NCBI GenBank assembly: GCA_024280995.1
Contig: JAMXLM010000009.1
Coordinates: forward strand, 62,001 to 126,000
DNA from: Candidatus Dormiibacterota bacterium
GTDB lineage: Bacteria; Chloroflexota; Dormibacteria; Dormibacterales; Dormibacteraceae
Direction: 5' to 3'
Length of the DNA: 64,000 nucleotides
The notes below the pieces were generated by a model. That model had not been told where the DNA came from. It made no database searches and was given only the letters and a program-made list of their open reading frames with translations. The translations under genes and the position numbers were made by a program. This document shows positions 12,866-21,120 of this stretch, one piece after another (within the stretch, counting starts at the first letter, position 1; the number at the start of each line of letters is the position of its first letter).

Positions 12866-13483
12866 GTGACCCGTCGCCGCGTCGTCGATGAGGTCGTGAT
12901 CCATCCCTCGTTCCGCACCTATCGAGGCCGTCTCGCGACGGCGGCAGTCCTGGTCTTTCCGGCCATCGGTCTCCAGCTCTGGCAGAACTGGCACACCGAA
13001 GCCCGCCTACCGCTCGCGGCCTTCTGGCTGATCTTCGTCGTGGTGTTCGTGGTTCTGATGGTCGCGTTCTTCCGCCGCGAGGAGATCAAGCTGGCCGGCG
13101 GGAAGCTCACCCGATGGAACCTGCTCGGCATCGCTCGAACGTATCCGGTCGATGAAATCGGAGGAATGGCCCGGCGCGATGTCGATTACCCCTTCGTGGC
13201 GCGGCCGACTCACTACGTGGTCGTCTACGACCGGCACCGCAGGTGTCTCTTCAAGATGAACCGGCCCTTCTGGAGCCCTGGCGACATCGTTCAGCTGCAC
13301 TCATTCCTCGGTGGTGTCTCCGCCGTTCAACGCGTGTCGGTGCGCGACCTCGAGGAAGAGTTCCCCGGATCGTTCGTGTGGCCCTTACGGCATCCATTCG
13401 TAACGTTTGTGGTCGAATTCCTCGTGATCGCAACGTTGATCGTCGGCGTGGTTGCGCTGCAGGACCGGTTCATCGATCACTGA
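12866..13483 (+). CDS. Membrane protein of unknown function, PH-like central region
   Basis: 205 residues. Two hydrophobic helices lie near the N-terminus (LATAAVLVFPAIGLQLW and AAFWLIFVVVFVVLMVAFF) and one at the C-terminus (VVEFLVIATLIVGVVAL). Between them is a beta-rich cytoplasmic stretch with KLTRWNLLGIARTYPVDEIGG and THYVVVYDRHRRCLF. That layout resembles bacterial PH-domain membrane proteins, but no firm family match can be made. GTG start 5 nt after the acyltransferase stop suggests an operon with it. Confidence 0.6.
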   Translation: MTRRRVVDEVVIHPSFRTYRGRLATAAVLVFPAIGLQLWQNWHTEARLPLAAFWLIFVVVFVVLMVAFFRREEIKLAGGKLTRWNLLGIARTYPVDEIGGMARRDVDYPFVARPTHYVVVYDRHRRCLFKMNRPFWSPGDIVQLHSFLGGVSAVQRVSVRDLEEEFPGSFVWPLRHPFVTFVVEFLVIATLIVGVVALQDRFIDH

Positions 13484-14237
13484 TTCAACCGGCTGGCCGC
13501 TTGGCGCATGCGAGCTCAAGGTGCTCGACCTCGAGACGGAGGTCGAGTTCTACGAATGGTTCGGGCTTACACGGGCCGAAGGTGACGAGACGCACGCCGT
13601 CATGGGCGCGGGCGGAGCGCCGGTGCTCCGACTCACCGCACTCCCCGGAGGCAAGGAGCGGCCGCGTCACACGGCCGGCCTCTTCCACTTCGCCTTGCTG
13701 CTTCCAACCGAAGAGGAGCTCGGCGGCTTCCTCCAGCGAGCACTCGAGGAGCGCCTGCCGCTGACGGGCACCGCAGAGCACTTCGTCAGCCAGGCGCTCT
13801 ATTTCGACGACGTCGAGGGAAACGGCATCGAGGTCTACGCCGACCGTCCTCGGAGCGAGTGGCAGTACCCCGGCGGCCATCTCAACATCGGCACGGACCA
13901 CCTCGACTTCGAGCGGCTGCTGCGCATCGCAGACCCCCCGAAGAAGAAGTTCTCGGAGTCGACCCTCCTCGGGCACATGCACCTGAACGTCGCCGACCTC
14001 GACGAGAGCCAGGCCGCTTACGAGGCGCTGGGAATGACGCTCATGGCCGAGGCCGGCCACGTGATGCGGTTCCTGAGCTGGGAGGGGTACCACCACCACC
14101 TCGGCATCAACGTCCTCGAGGGCCGCGGCGCCCAGCCGGTCGAAGCTGACGTACGTGGGCTGCGCGGCTTCGAGATTCACACCCTCAGCAGCCCCGTCAC
14201 CGACCCAAACGGGGTGCTGCTCGCGCCCAAGCTCTAG
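13452..14237 (+). CDS. VOC-family (glyoxalase/extradiol dioxygenase-like) protein
   Basis: 261 residues with two VOC modules of paired beta-alpha-beta units, as in CatE-like catechol 2,3-dioxygenases. Module one runs CELKVLDLETEVEFYEWFGL to NGIEVYADRP. Module two runs LGHMHLNVADLDESQAAYEALG, through HHHLGINVLEG, to DPNGVLLA. Module two keeps the metal-ligand histidine positions; in module one the usual histidine is replaced by Glu (CEL). The usual last-strand glutamate of module two is not evident. The TTG at 13452 overlaps the upstream gene by 32 nt; a GTG at 13521 is the alternative. Substrate unknown. Confidence 0.75.
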   Translation: MRCRTGSSITDSTGWPLGACELKVLDLETEVEFYEWFGLTRAEGDETHAVMGAGGAPVLRLTALPGGKERPRHTAGLFHFALLLPTEEELGGFLQRALEERLPLTGTAEHFVSQALYFDDVEGNGIEVYADRPRSEWQYPGGHLNIGTDHLDFERLLRIADPPKKKFSESTLLGHMHLNVADLDESQAAYEALGMTLMAEAGHVMRFLSWEGYHHHLGINVLEGRGAQPVEADVRGLRGFEIHTLSSPVTDPNGVLLAPKL

Positions 14238-14277
14238 TTTTCCTCGCCGGCGCTGGCGATTTGTCGGGTAACCAACG

Positions 14278-14309
14278 CGATTTCCAGGATTGGCATCCTT
14301 GAAAAATCG
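14278..14309. other. Hairpin in the gap before the histidine kinase gene
   Basis: Two nested stems lie in the 95-nt gap between the VOC gene and the kinase gene. CGATTT (14278-14283) pairs with AAATCG (14304-14309), and AGGAT (14286-14290) pairs with ATCCT (14295-14299) around TGGC. No T-run follows on either strand, so a classical terminator is not supported. It could be an operator or mRNA structure. It lies 24 nt before the kinase ATG. Confidence 0.35.
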
Positions 14310-14332
14310 TCGTGTAGGCTATTCTGCCGCAG

Positions 14333-16093
14333 ATGGCGGACATCCTGGTTGTCCTGTCCCTCGCCATCGAGATCGCGTTCGCGGCACTGGCACTGCGAGT
14401 CGCATTCAGTTGGGCGCGGGAGCCAGACCGACGACATGCCTACCTGGCCATTGGCCTGCTCGCCCTTGCCCTGGACATCATCATCTCGCCGGCCCTGTAC
14501 TCCAGCGGCATCGAAGGCCAGCTGGCGACTTACGTGGGAATCGTCCTGTTCCTCCTCTCCGGGTACGGCTTGCTGATGTTTCGCGATTCGTTCGTCGCAT
14601 TCAGGCCGCGGACCCGGAACCTCATCACCGCCCTGATCGTGTTGGTCGGACTGGGCTCCATCGCGGTCCGGCTGCCTGGGGATACCGAGGCGGCCCACAG
14701 CTCGCTCCAGACGCTCGCTCTCGTGATCATCGTCGGGGTCTGGGCCTACTGCATCATCGACCCGATAGTCGCCTTCTGGCTGGCCGCGCGTCACCGCCCC
14801 GCGGTCGAGATGGCGCGCCTTCGTTCGATCAGCATCGGCTATGCCGGGGTGCTGGCAGTGTTCGTGTTCGGCACCGTGGCGGGATCCCTGAACGACACTG
14901 CAACGCTCGTGCTCGACGTCGTGGCGCTGGCGATGGTGCCGGTCCTGTACATAGCGTTCTTCCCTCCCGTCTGGCTGCGGCGCATCTGGCGCCAGCCGGA
15001 GGAGGAACAGTTCCGAAGCGCCCTCCACGACCTGCTGCTCTACAGCCCGGACAGGGTTACCCTCGCCGAGAAGGCGTTGGTTTGGGCGGAGCGGCTCGTC
15101 GGAGGCGAGTCGGCGTTCATCGTCGACGCCGGCGGTGACGTGCTCGCGTGCCAGGGCATGAGTCGCGACGATGCGGGTCAGCTCGCCGCGCGCGGTCGAT
15201 TCCTGGCCAGCGTGGACGGCCACGAGCCTCGCCGCGCCGGCGCGAGCATCGTGGTCCCGCTGGACCTGCGCCAGGGTCGCGGCGCGATGGTCATCCGGTC
15301 GGACCGGCTGACGCCGATCTTTGGCGACGAAGAGCTCACCCGGTTGAACCAGTACGCGACCAGCCTGTCTGCCGGCCTCGACCGCGTCACCCTGAGCTCC
15401 AAGATCGCTGCCCTGGAGCGCGCCAAGACCGACTTCTTGAACATCGCCTCGCACGAGCTGCGTGGGCCGATGACGGTGATCAAGGGCTACCTGACGATGA
15501 TCGAGTCAGGCGCTCTGGGCGATGTGGGCGCCAAGGCCCGCGCGGTGATGCCACTCCTCATCTCCAAGTCCGACGAGGTCAACTGGATGGTGGAGCAGAT
15601 GATCGAGGCTGCCCGCCTCGAGGAGGGACGGCTGGCACTCAAGCGCCACCGCGCGGACATCGTCGAGCTGACCGAGGCGGCCGTCGAAGGGGTGCGGATG
15701 CTGCTCAGCGGCCACGAGGTGAGGTTCGACCCGCCGGCGCGTGGCATCGACGCCGAGGTCGACCCTGACCGCTTCCAGATCGTCGTTCGCAACCTCTTGA
15801 GCAACGCGGCGAAGTACTCGCCTTCGGGCACCGACATCTCCGTCGGCGTGCTGCGAGCTGGCGCGAACGCGACGGTCACGGTCAAAGACCAGGGCGTGGG
15901 AATCTCGCCGGAGGACCAGAAGAACCTCTTCACCCGTTTCGTCCGGCTCGACAGCTCAGACGCGGTGCAGGGCACCGGGCTCGGGCTGTGGCTCTCACGC
16001 GAGATCGCGCTCATGCACGAGGGAGACCTGACGGTCCAATCCGCAAAGGGCGCCGGCAGCACTTTCACGTTCTCGGTGCCGCTCAGCCAGTAG
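14333..16093 (+). CDS. Membrane sensor histidine kinase (orphan)
   Basis: 586 residues. The N-terminal ~220 residues hold about seven membrane spans, resembling MASE/7TM sensory domains. A GAF-like region follows (VTLAEKALVWAERLVGG to LFGDEELTRL), then the HisKA dimerisation helix with the phospho-acceptor His374 in ASHELRGPMTVIKGYL. The ATPase domain has the N box NLLSNAAKYSP, G1 DQGVGIS and G2 GTGLGLWLS. It would autophosphorylate and signal to a response regulator, but none is encoded next to it. ATG start. Ligand unknown; a membrane-embedded signal is inferred from the 7TM layout. Confidence 0.9.
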   Translation: MADILVVLSLAIEIAFAALALRVAFSWAREPDRRHAYLAIGLLALALDIIISPALYSSGIEGQLATYVGIVLFLLSGYGLLMFRDSFVAFRPRTRNLITALIVLVGLGSIAVRLPGDTEAAHSSLQTLALVIIVGVWAYCIIDPIVAFWLAARHRPAVEMARLRSISIGYAGVLAVFVFGTVAGSLNDTATLVLDVVALAMVPVLYIAFFPPVWLRRIWRQPEEEQFRSALHDLLLYSPDRVTLAEKALVWAERLVGGESAFIVDAGGDVLACQGMSRDDAGQLAARGRFLASVDGHEPRRAGASIVVPLDLRQGRGAMVIRSDRLTPIFGDEELTRLNQYATSLSAGLDRVTLSSKIAALERAKTDFLNIASHELRGPMTVIKGYLTMIESGALGDVGAKARAVMPLLISKSDEVNWMVEQMIEAARLEEGRLALKRHRADIVELTEAAVEGVRMLLSGHEVRFDPPARGIDAEVDPDRFQIVVRNLLSNAAKYSPSGTDISVGVLRAGANATVTVKDQGVGISPEDQKNLFTRFVRLDSSDAVQGTGLGLWLSREIALMHEGDLTVQSAKGAGSTFTFSVPLSQ

Positions 16094-16127
16094 TCTGACC
16101 CGGAGTGGGGCACTCTAGGTCGCGGTG

Positions 16128-17021
16128 ATGCCGGATGCCCAGGGAACCTTTGAGCCGCGCCGGCCGCTCAACCTGACCCAGACCTTCGCCGTGCTCGGCT
16201 TCGGCCCTAGCCTGCGGCGCGACGGGACGGGCGTATGGCTGGCAACCCGCACTCCGGCAGGGCCGGCCACGTTGAGGCTCGAGCGGCACAACGGCTCGGT
16301 CACAGCCGGCGCGTGGGGCGAAGGCGCCGAATGGGTGGTGGCGAACGCCGCATCGATCAGCGGAGACTGCGATGACGACTCCGGTTTCGCGCCCGTTCAT
16401 CCGCTGCTCGCCCGCCTGCATCGAGCGCACCCTGGATTGCACGTCCCGCGCACGCAATCCGTATTCGAGGCGCTCGTGCCGACGGTGCTCGCGCAGCAGA
16501 TCACGAGCGAGGAGGCTCGCGAGTCGTACCACCACCTGGTCCACGCGCTCGGCGAGCCGGCCCCAGGCCCTGTCTCGCTGAAGCTTTCGCCGTCGCCTCG
16601 CGAGCTTGCGCAAATGCCCTACTGGGCGTTCCATCGGTTCGGGATCGAGCGCCGCCGGGCCGACATCATCATCCGTGCGGCGCGCAGCGCGAAGCGGCTC
16701 GAGGAGACGGTGAGCATGGACATCGCCGGCGCGTACCGGCGCATGCTCGCCTTCCCCGGAATCGGGCCATGGACCGCCGCAAAGGTCGCAATGGTCGCGC
16801 TCGGAGACGCCGATGCGGTCCCCGTCGGCGACTATCACCTGCCGCACGCGATCGGCTACATGTTCGATGGAACACCGAGATCGACCGACGAAAGGATGCT
16901 CGAGCTCCTCGAGCCCTACCGCGGCCACCGGGCCAGGGTGATCCGCCTCGTCATCCTCGCGGGCTTTGGGGCGCCGCGCTTCGGCCCAAGGCGCCCGCTG
17001 AGGAACATTCGCAACAACTGA
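16128..17021 (+). CDS. HhH-GPD family DNA glycosylase (AlkA/MutY superfamily)
   Basis: About 297 residues. The N-terminal ~90 residues form a beta-rich AlkA-like lead. The glycosylase core follows: VPTVLAQQITSEEA (substrate pocket helix), the helix-hairpin-helix FPGIGPWTAAKVAMVALG and VPVGDYHLPHAIGY, whose Asp is the predicted catalytic residue. Such enzymes excise alkylated or deaminated bases. A GTG at 16125 is in frame one codon before the chosen ATG at 16128. The kinase gene ends 34 nt upstream. Another HhH-GPD gene lies at 19411-20058. Confidence 0.85.
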   Translation: MPDAQGTFEPRRPLNLTQTFAVLGFGPSLRRDGTGVWLATRTPAGPATLRLERHNGSVTAGAWGEGAEWVVANAASISGDCDDDSGFAPVHPLLARLHRAHPGLHVPRTQSVFEALVPTVLAQQITSEEARESYHHLVHALGEPAPGPVSLKLSPSPRELAQMPYWAFHRFGIERRRADIIIRAARSAKRLEETVSMDIAGAYRRMLAFPGIGPWTAAKVAMVALGDADAVPVGDYHLPHAIGYMFDGTPRSTDERMLELLEPYRGHRARVIRLVILAGFGAPRFGPRRPLRNIRNN

Positions 17022-17036
17022 CCTGAGGGTGAGCCC

Positions 17037-18734
17037 TCAGTTGTCCAGGGTGGACAACTCCTCCTCCACGAGCTCGACCAGCTCGCCCATCCCCTTGCTG
17101 TCGAAGATCAGCCGCGCACCGGCAGCCCGATAGAGCTCGGGCAGCGGTCGCGTTGCCCCCAGGGCAAGCGCCTCGCGGTACTGGCGCACCGCGCGATCCT
17201 CGTCGGCCGTGCTGTTGCGCCACACCTGGAGCGCCCCGAGCTGGGCGATGCCGTACTCGATGTAATAGAAGGGATAGTCGAAGAAGTGCGGCTGGTAGTA
17301 CCAGCGAGCGATTCGCTCGCGATCGAGGCCGCTCCAATCGACGGTGTCGCCCTCGAAACGGCGCCTGAGCTCGAGCCACTTCTGGTCGCGCGCGTCGGCG
17401 TCCCGGCCCTCAGGGTTGGTGTACATCCACTGCTGCAGAGCGTCGACCGAAGCACAGTGCGTGAAGAACTGGATCGCTTTTTCGAGCAGCCACCGCTTCG
17501 ATCGCTGCGCCTCGGTCTCTGAGTAGTACCCGCCGTACCTCTTTTCGACGTATGGGTTGGCCAGCAGCTCCATCGACATCGAAGCCACCTCCGCCATCTC
17601 CGCGCCGGGCTGCCGCTGGAAGACGAGCGGGATGTGCGCCGTCTCGAAGACGTGGAACGCGTGGCCAGATTCGTGCAGGAGCGTGCGCACATCCTCGTCC
17701 ACGTCGACGGAATTCATGAAGATGAGCGGCAGCTTCTGGAAGGGAAGCGAATCACAGAAGCCACCGGGCGACTTGCCCTTGCGGTTGTCGAGGTCGAGGA
17801 GCCCGGCCGCGGACATGCGCTCGAAGTAGCTCCGAAAGTCAGGGGTCAGGTTGTCGTAGATGGGGCCGGCGCGATCGATGAACTCCTCGATGTTCGCGTA
17901 AGGCCTCAGCGGCGCGCGTCCCTTCGGGTCGGCAGCCAGGTCCCACGGCCGAAGCCGGTCGAGGCCGAGAAGTCGGCGCCTGCGCTCGAGGATGCGTGCC
18001 ACCGCCGGCTTGACGGCCTCCTCCACCGCCTCGTGGAAGCGCAAGCAGTCGTCCGTCGTGTAGTCGAAGCGGTTCTTCTCGCGGTGCGCGTAGTCGCGGT
18101 AGTTGTCGAAGCCCGCGTTCGTCGCGATCTGCTGGCGCAGGTCGTACATGCGGTCGAAGATGCCCGCGATCGTGTCCCGCTGCTCGATGTACGGCTGGAA
18201 TTGCTTTCGAAACGCGCGCTCCCGGACCGCGCGATCGTTCTCTTCCTGGTACGGGACCATCTGGGGCGGTGTCTTCTCCTCGCCTTCCCACTCGACTGTC
18301 ATGGCACCGATGACCTTCGACCAGTCGGTTGACAGCTTCGCGAGCTGCTCGAACAGCGGGACGTTGGCCTCGCTGAAGATCTCCATCTGGTTGCGGAAGC
18401 GGCGCACCGCCGTTTCCAGGTCGGGCGTTACATATCCCAGCTCGACCAGCCGGCGCTGCAGCTTCACCCGCCGCTCTTCCGCCTTCGGGTCGATCTCACT
18501 CGCAAACCGCAGCCGCGCCTTTTCAGCCTCGGTGTCGGCGGTGTTGCAGACGTACGCGAAGTTCGCAAGCGCCGCCGCCTCGTAGAGGAGCGACTCGAAG
18601 TCCGACCAATCCTGAAGCCACTTCTCGACGTTGCCGTTGTCGATAGGGCGCGACTGAAGCTCGTGATAGAAGGGCTCGACGTCCTGCCATGTCGCGTCCT
18701 TGAAGGCGCCGGCAGATTTAGGAAGAGCTAGCAC
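17037..18734 (-). CDS. M3-family oligoendopeptidase (PepF-like)
   Basis: 565-residue cytoplasmic zinc metallopeptidase that trims oligopeptides. The zinc site is HESGH (His354, Glu355, His358) within LLHESGHAFHVFE, with the downstream glutamate in EVASMSMELL as the expected third ligand. An N-terminal helical domain and the C-terminal YYQPHFFDYPFYYIEYGIAQ motif (substrate tyrosines of M3) are intact. Length agrees with PepF-like members. It is divergent from the APH-like gene 14 nt away; the two would share a very compact promoter region. Confidence 0.92.
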   Translation of the reverse strand: MLALPKSAGAFKDATWQDVEPFYHELQSRPIDNGNVEKWLQDWSDFESLLYEAAALANFAYVCNTADTEAEKARLRFASEIDPKAEERRVKLQRRLVELGYVTPDLETAVRRFRNQMEIFSEANVPLFEQLAKLSTDWSKVIGAMTVEWEGEEKTPPQMVPYQEENDRAVRERAFRKQFQPYIEQRDTIAGIFDRMYDLRQQIATNAGFDNYRDYAHREKNRFDYTTDDCLRFHEAVEEAVKPAVARILERRRRLLGLDRLRPWDLAADPKGRAPLRPYANIEEFIDRAGPIYDNLTPDFRSYFERMSAAGLLDLDNRKGKSPGGFCDSLPFQKLPLIFMNSVDVDEDVRTLLHESGHAFHVFETAHIPLVFQRQPGAEMAEVASMSMELLANPYVEKRYGGYYSETEAQRSKRWLLEKAIQFFTHCASVDALQQWMYTNPEGRDADARDQKWLELRRRFEGDTVDWSGLDRERIARWYYQPHFFDYPFYYIEYGIAQLGALQVWRNSTADEDRAVRQYREALALGATRPLPELYRAAGARLIFDSKGMGELVELVEEELSTLDN

Positions 18735-18748
18735 CGCACCCTGAAGAA

Positions 18749-19414
18749 ATGCTACAGAGTCGTCGATTGAGCACGTCGCTGCTTTTACCGGCGGAGGTTC
18801 GCTCGGCGGTCCAGACCGCGCTCGGCGGCGTGCCTGTGCGCGAAGACCTCGCGTGGATGAGCTGGGCGGGCACGGTCTGGCGGCTCAGCGGACCCGGTGG
18901 TGGCGTCTTCGTCAAGCGAGCGGCCCACCTGCACGACGAGCTTGCGCGCCTGCGGTGGCTGGCCGGGCGCTGGCCCGTGCCCGAGGTCATCGGCCTCTAC
19001 GAAGGGCTTGGCGACGAATGGCTCGTGACCCGCGCGGTCGACGGAGTGCCCATGTTCGACCCATCGGTGGGCTGGCCGCCGGCCCGGGTGGCGTCGACCT
19101 TCGGCGAGATCCTCAGGATGCTCCACGCAGCCCCCGCGAAGGACTGCCCGTTCGGCGTCATGAAGCCCGGCCACGTCCTGATCCACGGCGATTACTGCCT
19201 GCCCAACCTGCTCGTCAACAACGGGGAGCTGAGCGCGGTCGTCGACGTCGGCCTGACCGGCCTCGGCAACCCGGAAACCGATCTCGCCGCCGGTCTATGG
19301 ACGCTGCAGTACAACTACGGCAAGGGATTCGCGCGAACATTCCTGGCCGCGTACGGCTGGCCGCCGATGAGCGACGAGGCGATCGACAAGCTGCGCCGGA
19401 AATATGCCCGCTAG
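18749..19414 (+). CDS. APH(3')-like phosphotransferase, shortened
   Basis: 221 residues with a protein-kinase-like fold typical of aminoglycoside 3'-phosphotransferases. It has an ATP-binding lysine in GVFVKRAAHL, catalytic HGDYCLPNLLV and the metal-binding aspartate in AVVDVG. From memory, APH(3') enzymes run about 260 residues. Here the stretch between CPFGV and HGDYC is about 40-50 residues shorter, removing part of the helical lobe that holds the aminoglycoside. Kinase activity is plausible, but the substrate (antibiotic or other small molecule) is not established. The 3' end overlaps the convergent alkA-like gene by 4 nt. Confidence 0.75.
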   Translation: MLQSRRLSTSLLLPAEVRSAVQTALGGVPVREDLAWMSWAGTVWRLSGPGGGVFVKRAAHLHDELARLRWLAGRWPVPEVIGLYEGLGDEWLVTRAVDGVPMFDPSVGWPPARVASTFGEILRMLHAAPAKDCPFGVMKPGHVLIHGDYCLPNLLVNNGELSAVVDVGLTGLGNPETDLAAGLWTLQYNYGKGFARTFLAAYGWPPMSDEAIDKLRRKYAR

Positions 19415-20058
19415 GTGGGGAGCACCGTCTCGACCGCGCGCCAGCAGTACCACGCCGCGATGGTGCGGTAAGGCCGGAACTTCTCGCCCTCCGCCAGCAA
19501 CGCTTTCGGCGCGATGATGTCGCGCTTGCGGTGGATCAAGCTCCAGCCCTTGCGCACGCCGTAGTCGTCGACCGGCCACACGTCGAGCCGGCGCAGCTGA
19601 AAGATCAGGAACATCTCGGCGGTCCACGGGCCGATCCCGCGCACCTGCACCAGGCGCGCTTTGAGCTCGTCGTCCGAGAGCGAATCGACGTCGGCAAGGG
19701 GCACCGTCCCGTCGGCGACCTTGCGCGCGAGGTCGGTGATCGCAGCCTCCTTCGGGCCGCTGACTCCCGCCGCGCGCATCGAGCCGGGCGGCAGCGCGAG
19801 CACGGCGGCAGGGTCGAGGCCGCTTGCGAAGAGCTTCATGAACCGGCCAAGGATGGCCGTCGCGGCGGCGCCCGCCAGCTGCTGGTACATGATCGAGCGC
19901 ACCAGCGCGCCGAAGCCGTCCGAGTCGGAAACCTCCAGGTCCACCTTGCCGGAGCTCTTGATCAGCCTGGCGAGCGCGGGGTCCTTCTCCGCGACGAAGC
20001 GCGTCCCCTTGGCAAGTTGCCGCGGGGTCGCCTTCAAGGCCTTAGGCAAACCCCTCAC
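19411..20058 (-). CDS. AlkA-like DNA-3-methyladenine glycosylase
   Basis: 215-residue HhH-GPD glycosylase. The core motifs are ALVRSIMYQQLAGAAATAI, the hairpin VRGIGPWTAEMFLIF and the catalytic aspartate in VWPVDDYGVRKG, all typical of short AlkA-like enzymes that remove 3-methyladenine and related lesions. GTG start at 20058. The hairpin at 20066-20086 lies just upstream and may involve its ribosome-binding region. It follows korB on the same strand with a 39-nt gap. Confidence 0.9.
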   Translation of the reverse strand: MRGLPKALKATPRQLAKGTRFVAEKDPALARLIKSSGKVDLEVSDSDGFGALVRSIMYQQLAGAAATAILGRFMKLFASGLDPAAVLALPPGSMRAAGVSGPKEAAITDLARKVADGTVPLADVDSLSDDELKARLVQVRGIGPWTAEMFLIFQLRRLDVWPVDDYGVRKGWSLIHRKRDIIAPKALLAEGEKFRPYRTIAAWYCWRAVETVLPT

Positions 20059-20090
20059 CCCAGATCCCTCTCCCAGGGGGAGGGGGTGCC
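20051..20090. repeat. C/G-run palindromic element between korB and the AlkA-like gene
   Basis: CCCTCTCCC (20066-20074) pairs with GGGAGGGGG (20078-20086) over 9 bp with one wobble and a 3-nt loop, next to CCCCTCACCCC (20051-20061). The style matches widespread extragenic palindromes of the CCCTCACCCC...CCCTCTCCC type seen, from memory, in many GC-rich genomes. It lies 11 nt after the korB stop on the minus strand but has no T-run, so termination is uncertain. It also overlaps the start region of the AlkA-like gene. Confidence 0.5.
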
Positions 20091-20097
20091 GGTTGCA

Positions 20098-21120
20098 CTA
20101 AGCGAACTCGCTCATGAATTGCGCGAAATCCTCGCGCGACAAACGCAAGTCGTCCTCGCCCAGGTCTTTCAGGGGCCGGGCGGGCAGGTGCTCGGTGGTC
20201 ACGAAGTCGTCCATCTTCGTGTCGACGTAAAGCAATCCGGTGACCAGGTGTCCTTCGGCGCGCCCGTCTTCGATCACTCTGAGCGCGGCGCGGCGGTCGG
20301 TCGGATCGTGGTCCTCGCCGAGCTTCTTGAGGACGATGTGCGAGCCGTCATGCAGCCGCACCTCGCGCACGGTGCCGGGCTCGTAGTCGACCTGGACCTC
20401 TTCGAAGAAAGGAATGAACGAGACGTCCGCGATCGACTCCTCGTGGTCCTTGACCCAGCTGTAGCTCTTCGTCGACCCGTCGTGGTCGTTGAAAGTCACG
20501 CACGGCGAGATGATGTCCAGGATCGCGGTCCCGCGATGCGCGATCGCGGCCTTGAGCAGCGGCACCACCTGCTTGCCGTCGCCGCTGAAGGAGCGCGCGA
20601 CAAATGAGCAGCCGAGCGCGAGAGCAACCGCGCACGGGTCGATCGGCTGGAAAGTGTTCACGGCGCCTTTCTTCTGCACCGAACCGAGGTCGGCGGTGGC
20701 CGAGAACTGGCCCTTGGTCAGGCCGTAGGTGCCGTTGTCTTCGATGATGTAGGTGCAGTCGACGTTGCGTCGGATCATGTGCATGAACTGACCGAGTCCG
20801 ATGGACGCGGTGTCGCCATCGCCCGAGACGCCGAGCATGATCAGCTGTCGGTTCGCCAGGTGAGCCCCCGTCGTCAGCGCCGGCATGCGCCCATGCACAC
20901 CGTTGAATCCGTGAGCGGTCTCGACGAAGTAGGCCGGCGTCTTGGACGAGCAGCCGATGCCCGACATCTTGGCGAGCAGGTGCGGCTCGACTCCAAGCTC
21001 GTACAGCGCCTTGATCATGTGGTTCGTGATCGAGTTGTGGCCGCAGCCCGCGCACAGCGTTGTGGCCGCGCCCTTGTAGGCGTCGCGGGGAAGGCCGACT
21101 CGGTTGACGGTCGTGCTCAT
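20098..21120 (-). CDS. korB: 2-oxoacid:ferredoxin oxidoreductase, beta subunit
   Basis: 340-residue thiamine-diphosphate-binding subunit. It has CAGCGHNSI (Cys23, Cys26), the TPP motif GDGDTASIGLGQFMHMIRRN running to EDNGTYGLTKGQ, and a C-terminal extension. With the alpha/gamma subunit it oxidatively decarboxylates 2-oxoglutarate or a related 2-oxoacid to the acyl-CoA, reducing ferredoxin. Assignment to the 2-oxoglutarate branch (Kor) rather than pyruvate follows from the two-subunit fused gamma-alpha layout and is an inference. Its ATG overlaps the korA stop by 4 nt (ATGA). Confidence 0.9.
   Translation of the reverse strand: MSTTVNRVGLPRDAYKGAATTLCAGCGHNSITNHMIKALYELGVEPHLLAKMSGIGCSSKTPAYFVETAHGFNGVHGRMPALTTGAHLANRQLIMLGVSGDGDTASIGLGQFMHMIRRNVDCTYIIEDNGTYGLTKGQFSATADLGSVQKKGAVNTFQPIDPCAVALALGCSFVARSFSGDGKQVVPLLKAAIAHRGTAILDIISPCVTFNDHDGSTKSYSWVKDHEESIADVSFIPFFEEVQVDYEPGTVREVRLHDGSHIVLKKLGEDHDPTDRRAALRVIEDGRAEGHLVTGLLYVDTKMDDFVTTEHLPARPLKDLGEDDLRLSREDFAQFMSEFA

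Noticed and set aside
14234-15454. 406-codon minus-strand frame opposite the histidine kinase
   Set aside because: Antisense shadow of the kinase gene; no recognisable domain.
20051-20090. Intrinsic terminator for korBA
   Set aside because: There is a stem but no T-run on the minus strand; it fits an extragenic palindromic repeat better.
18853-20607. 584-codon plus-strand frame across the APH, AlkA-like and korB genes
   Set aside because: It crosses three supported genes, two of them on the opposite strand, and its translation is Arg/Pro/Ala-rich without motifs.
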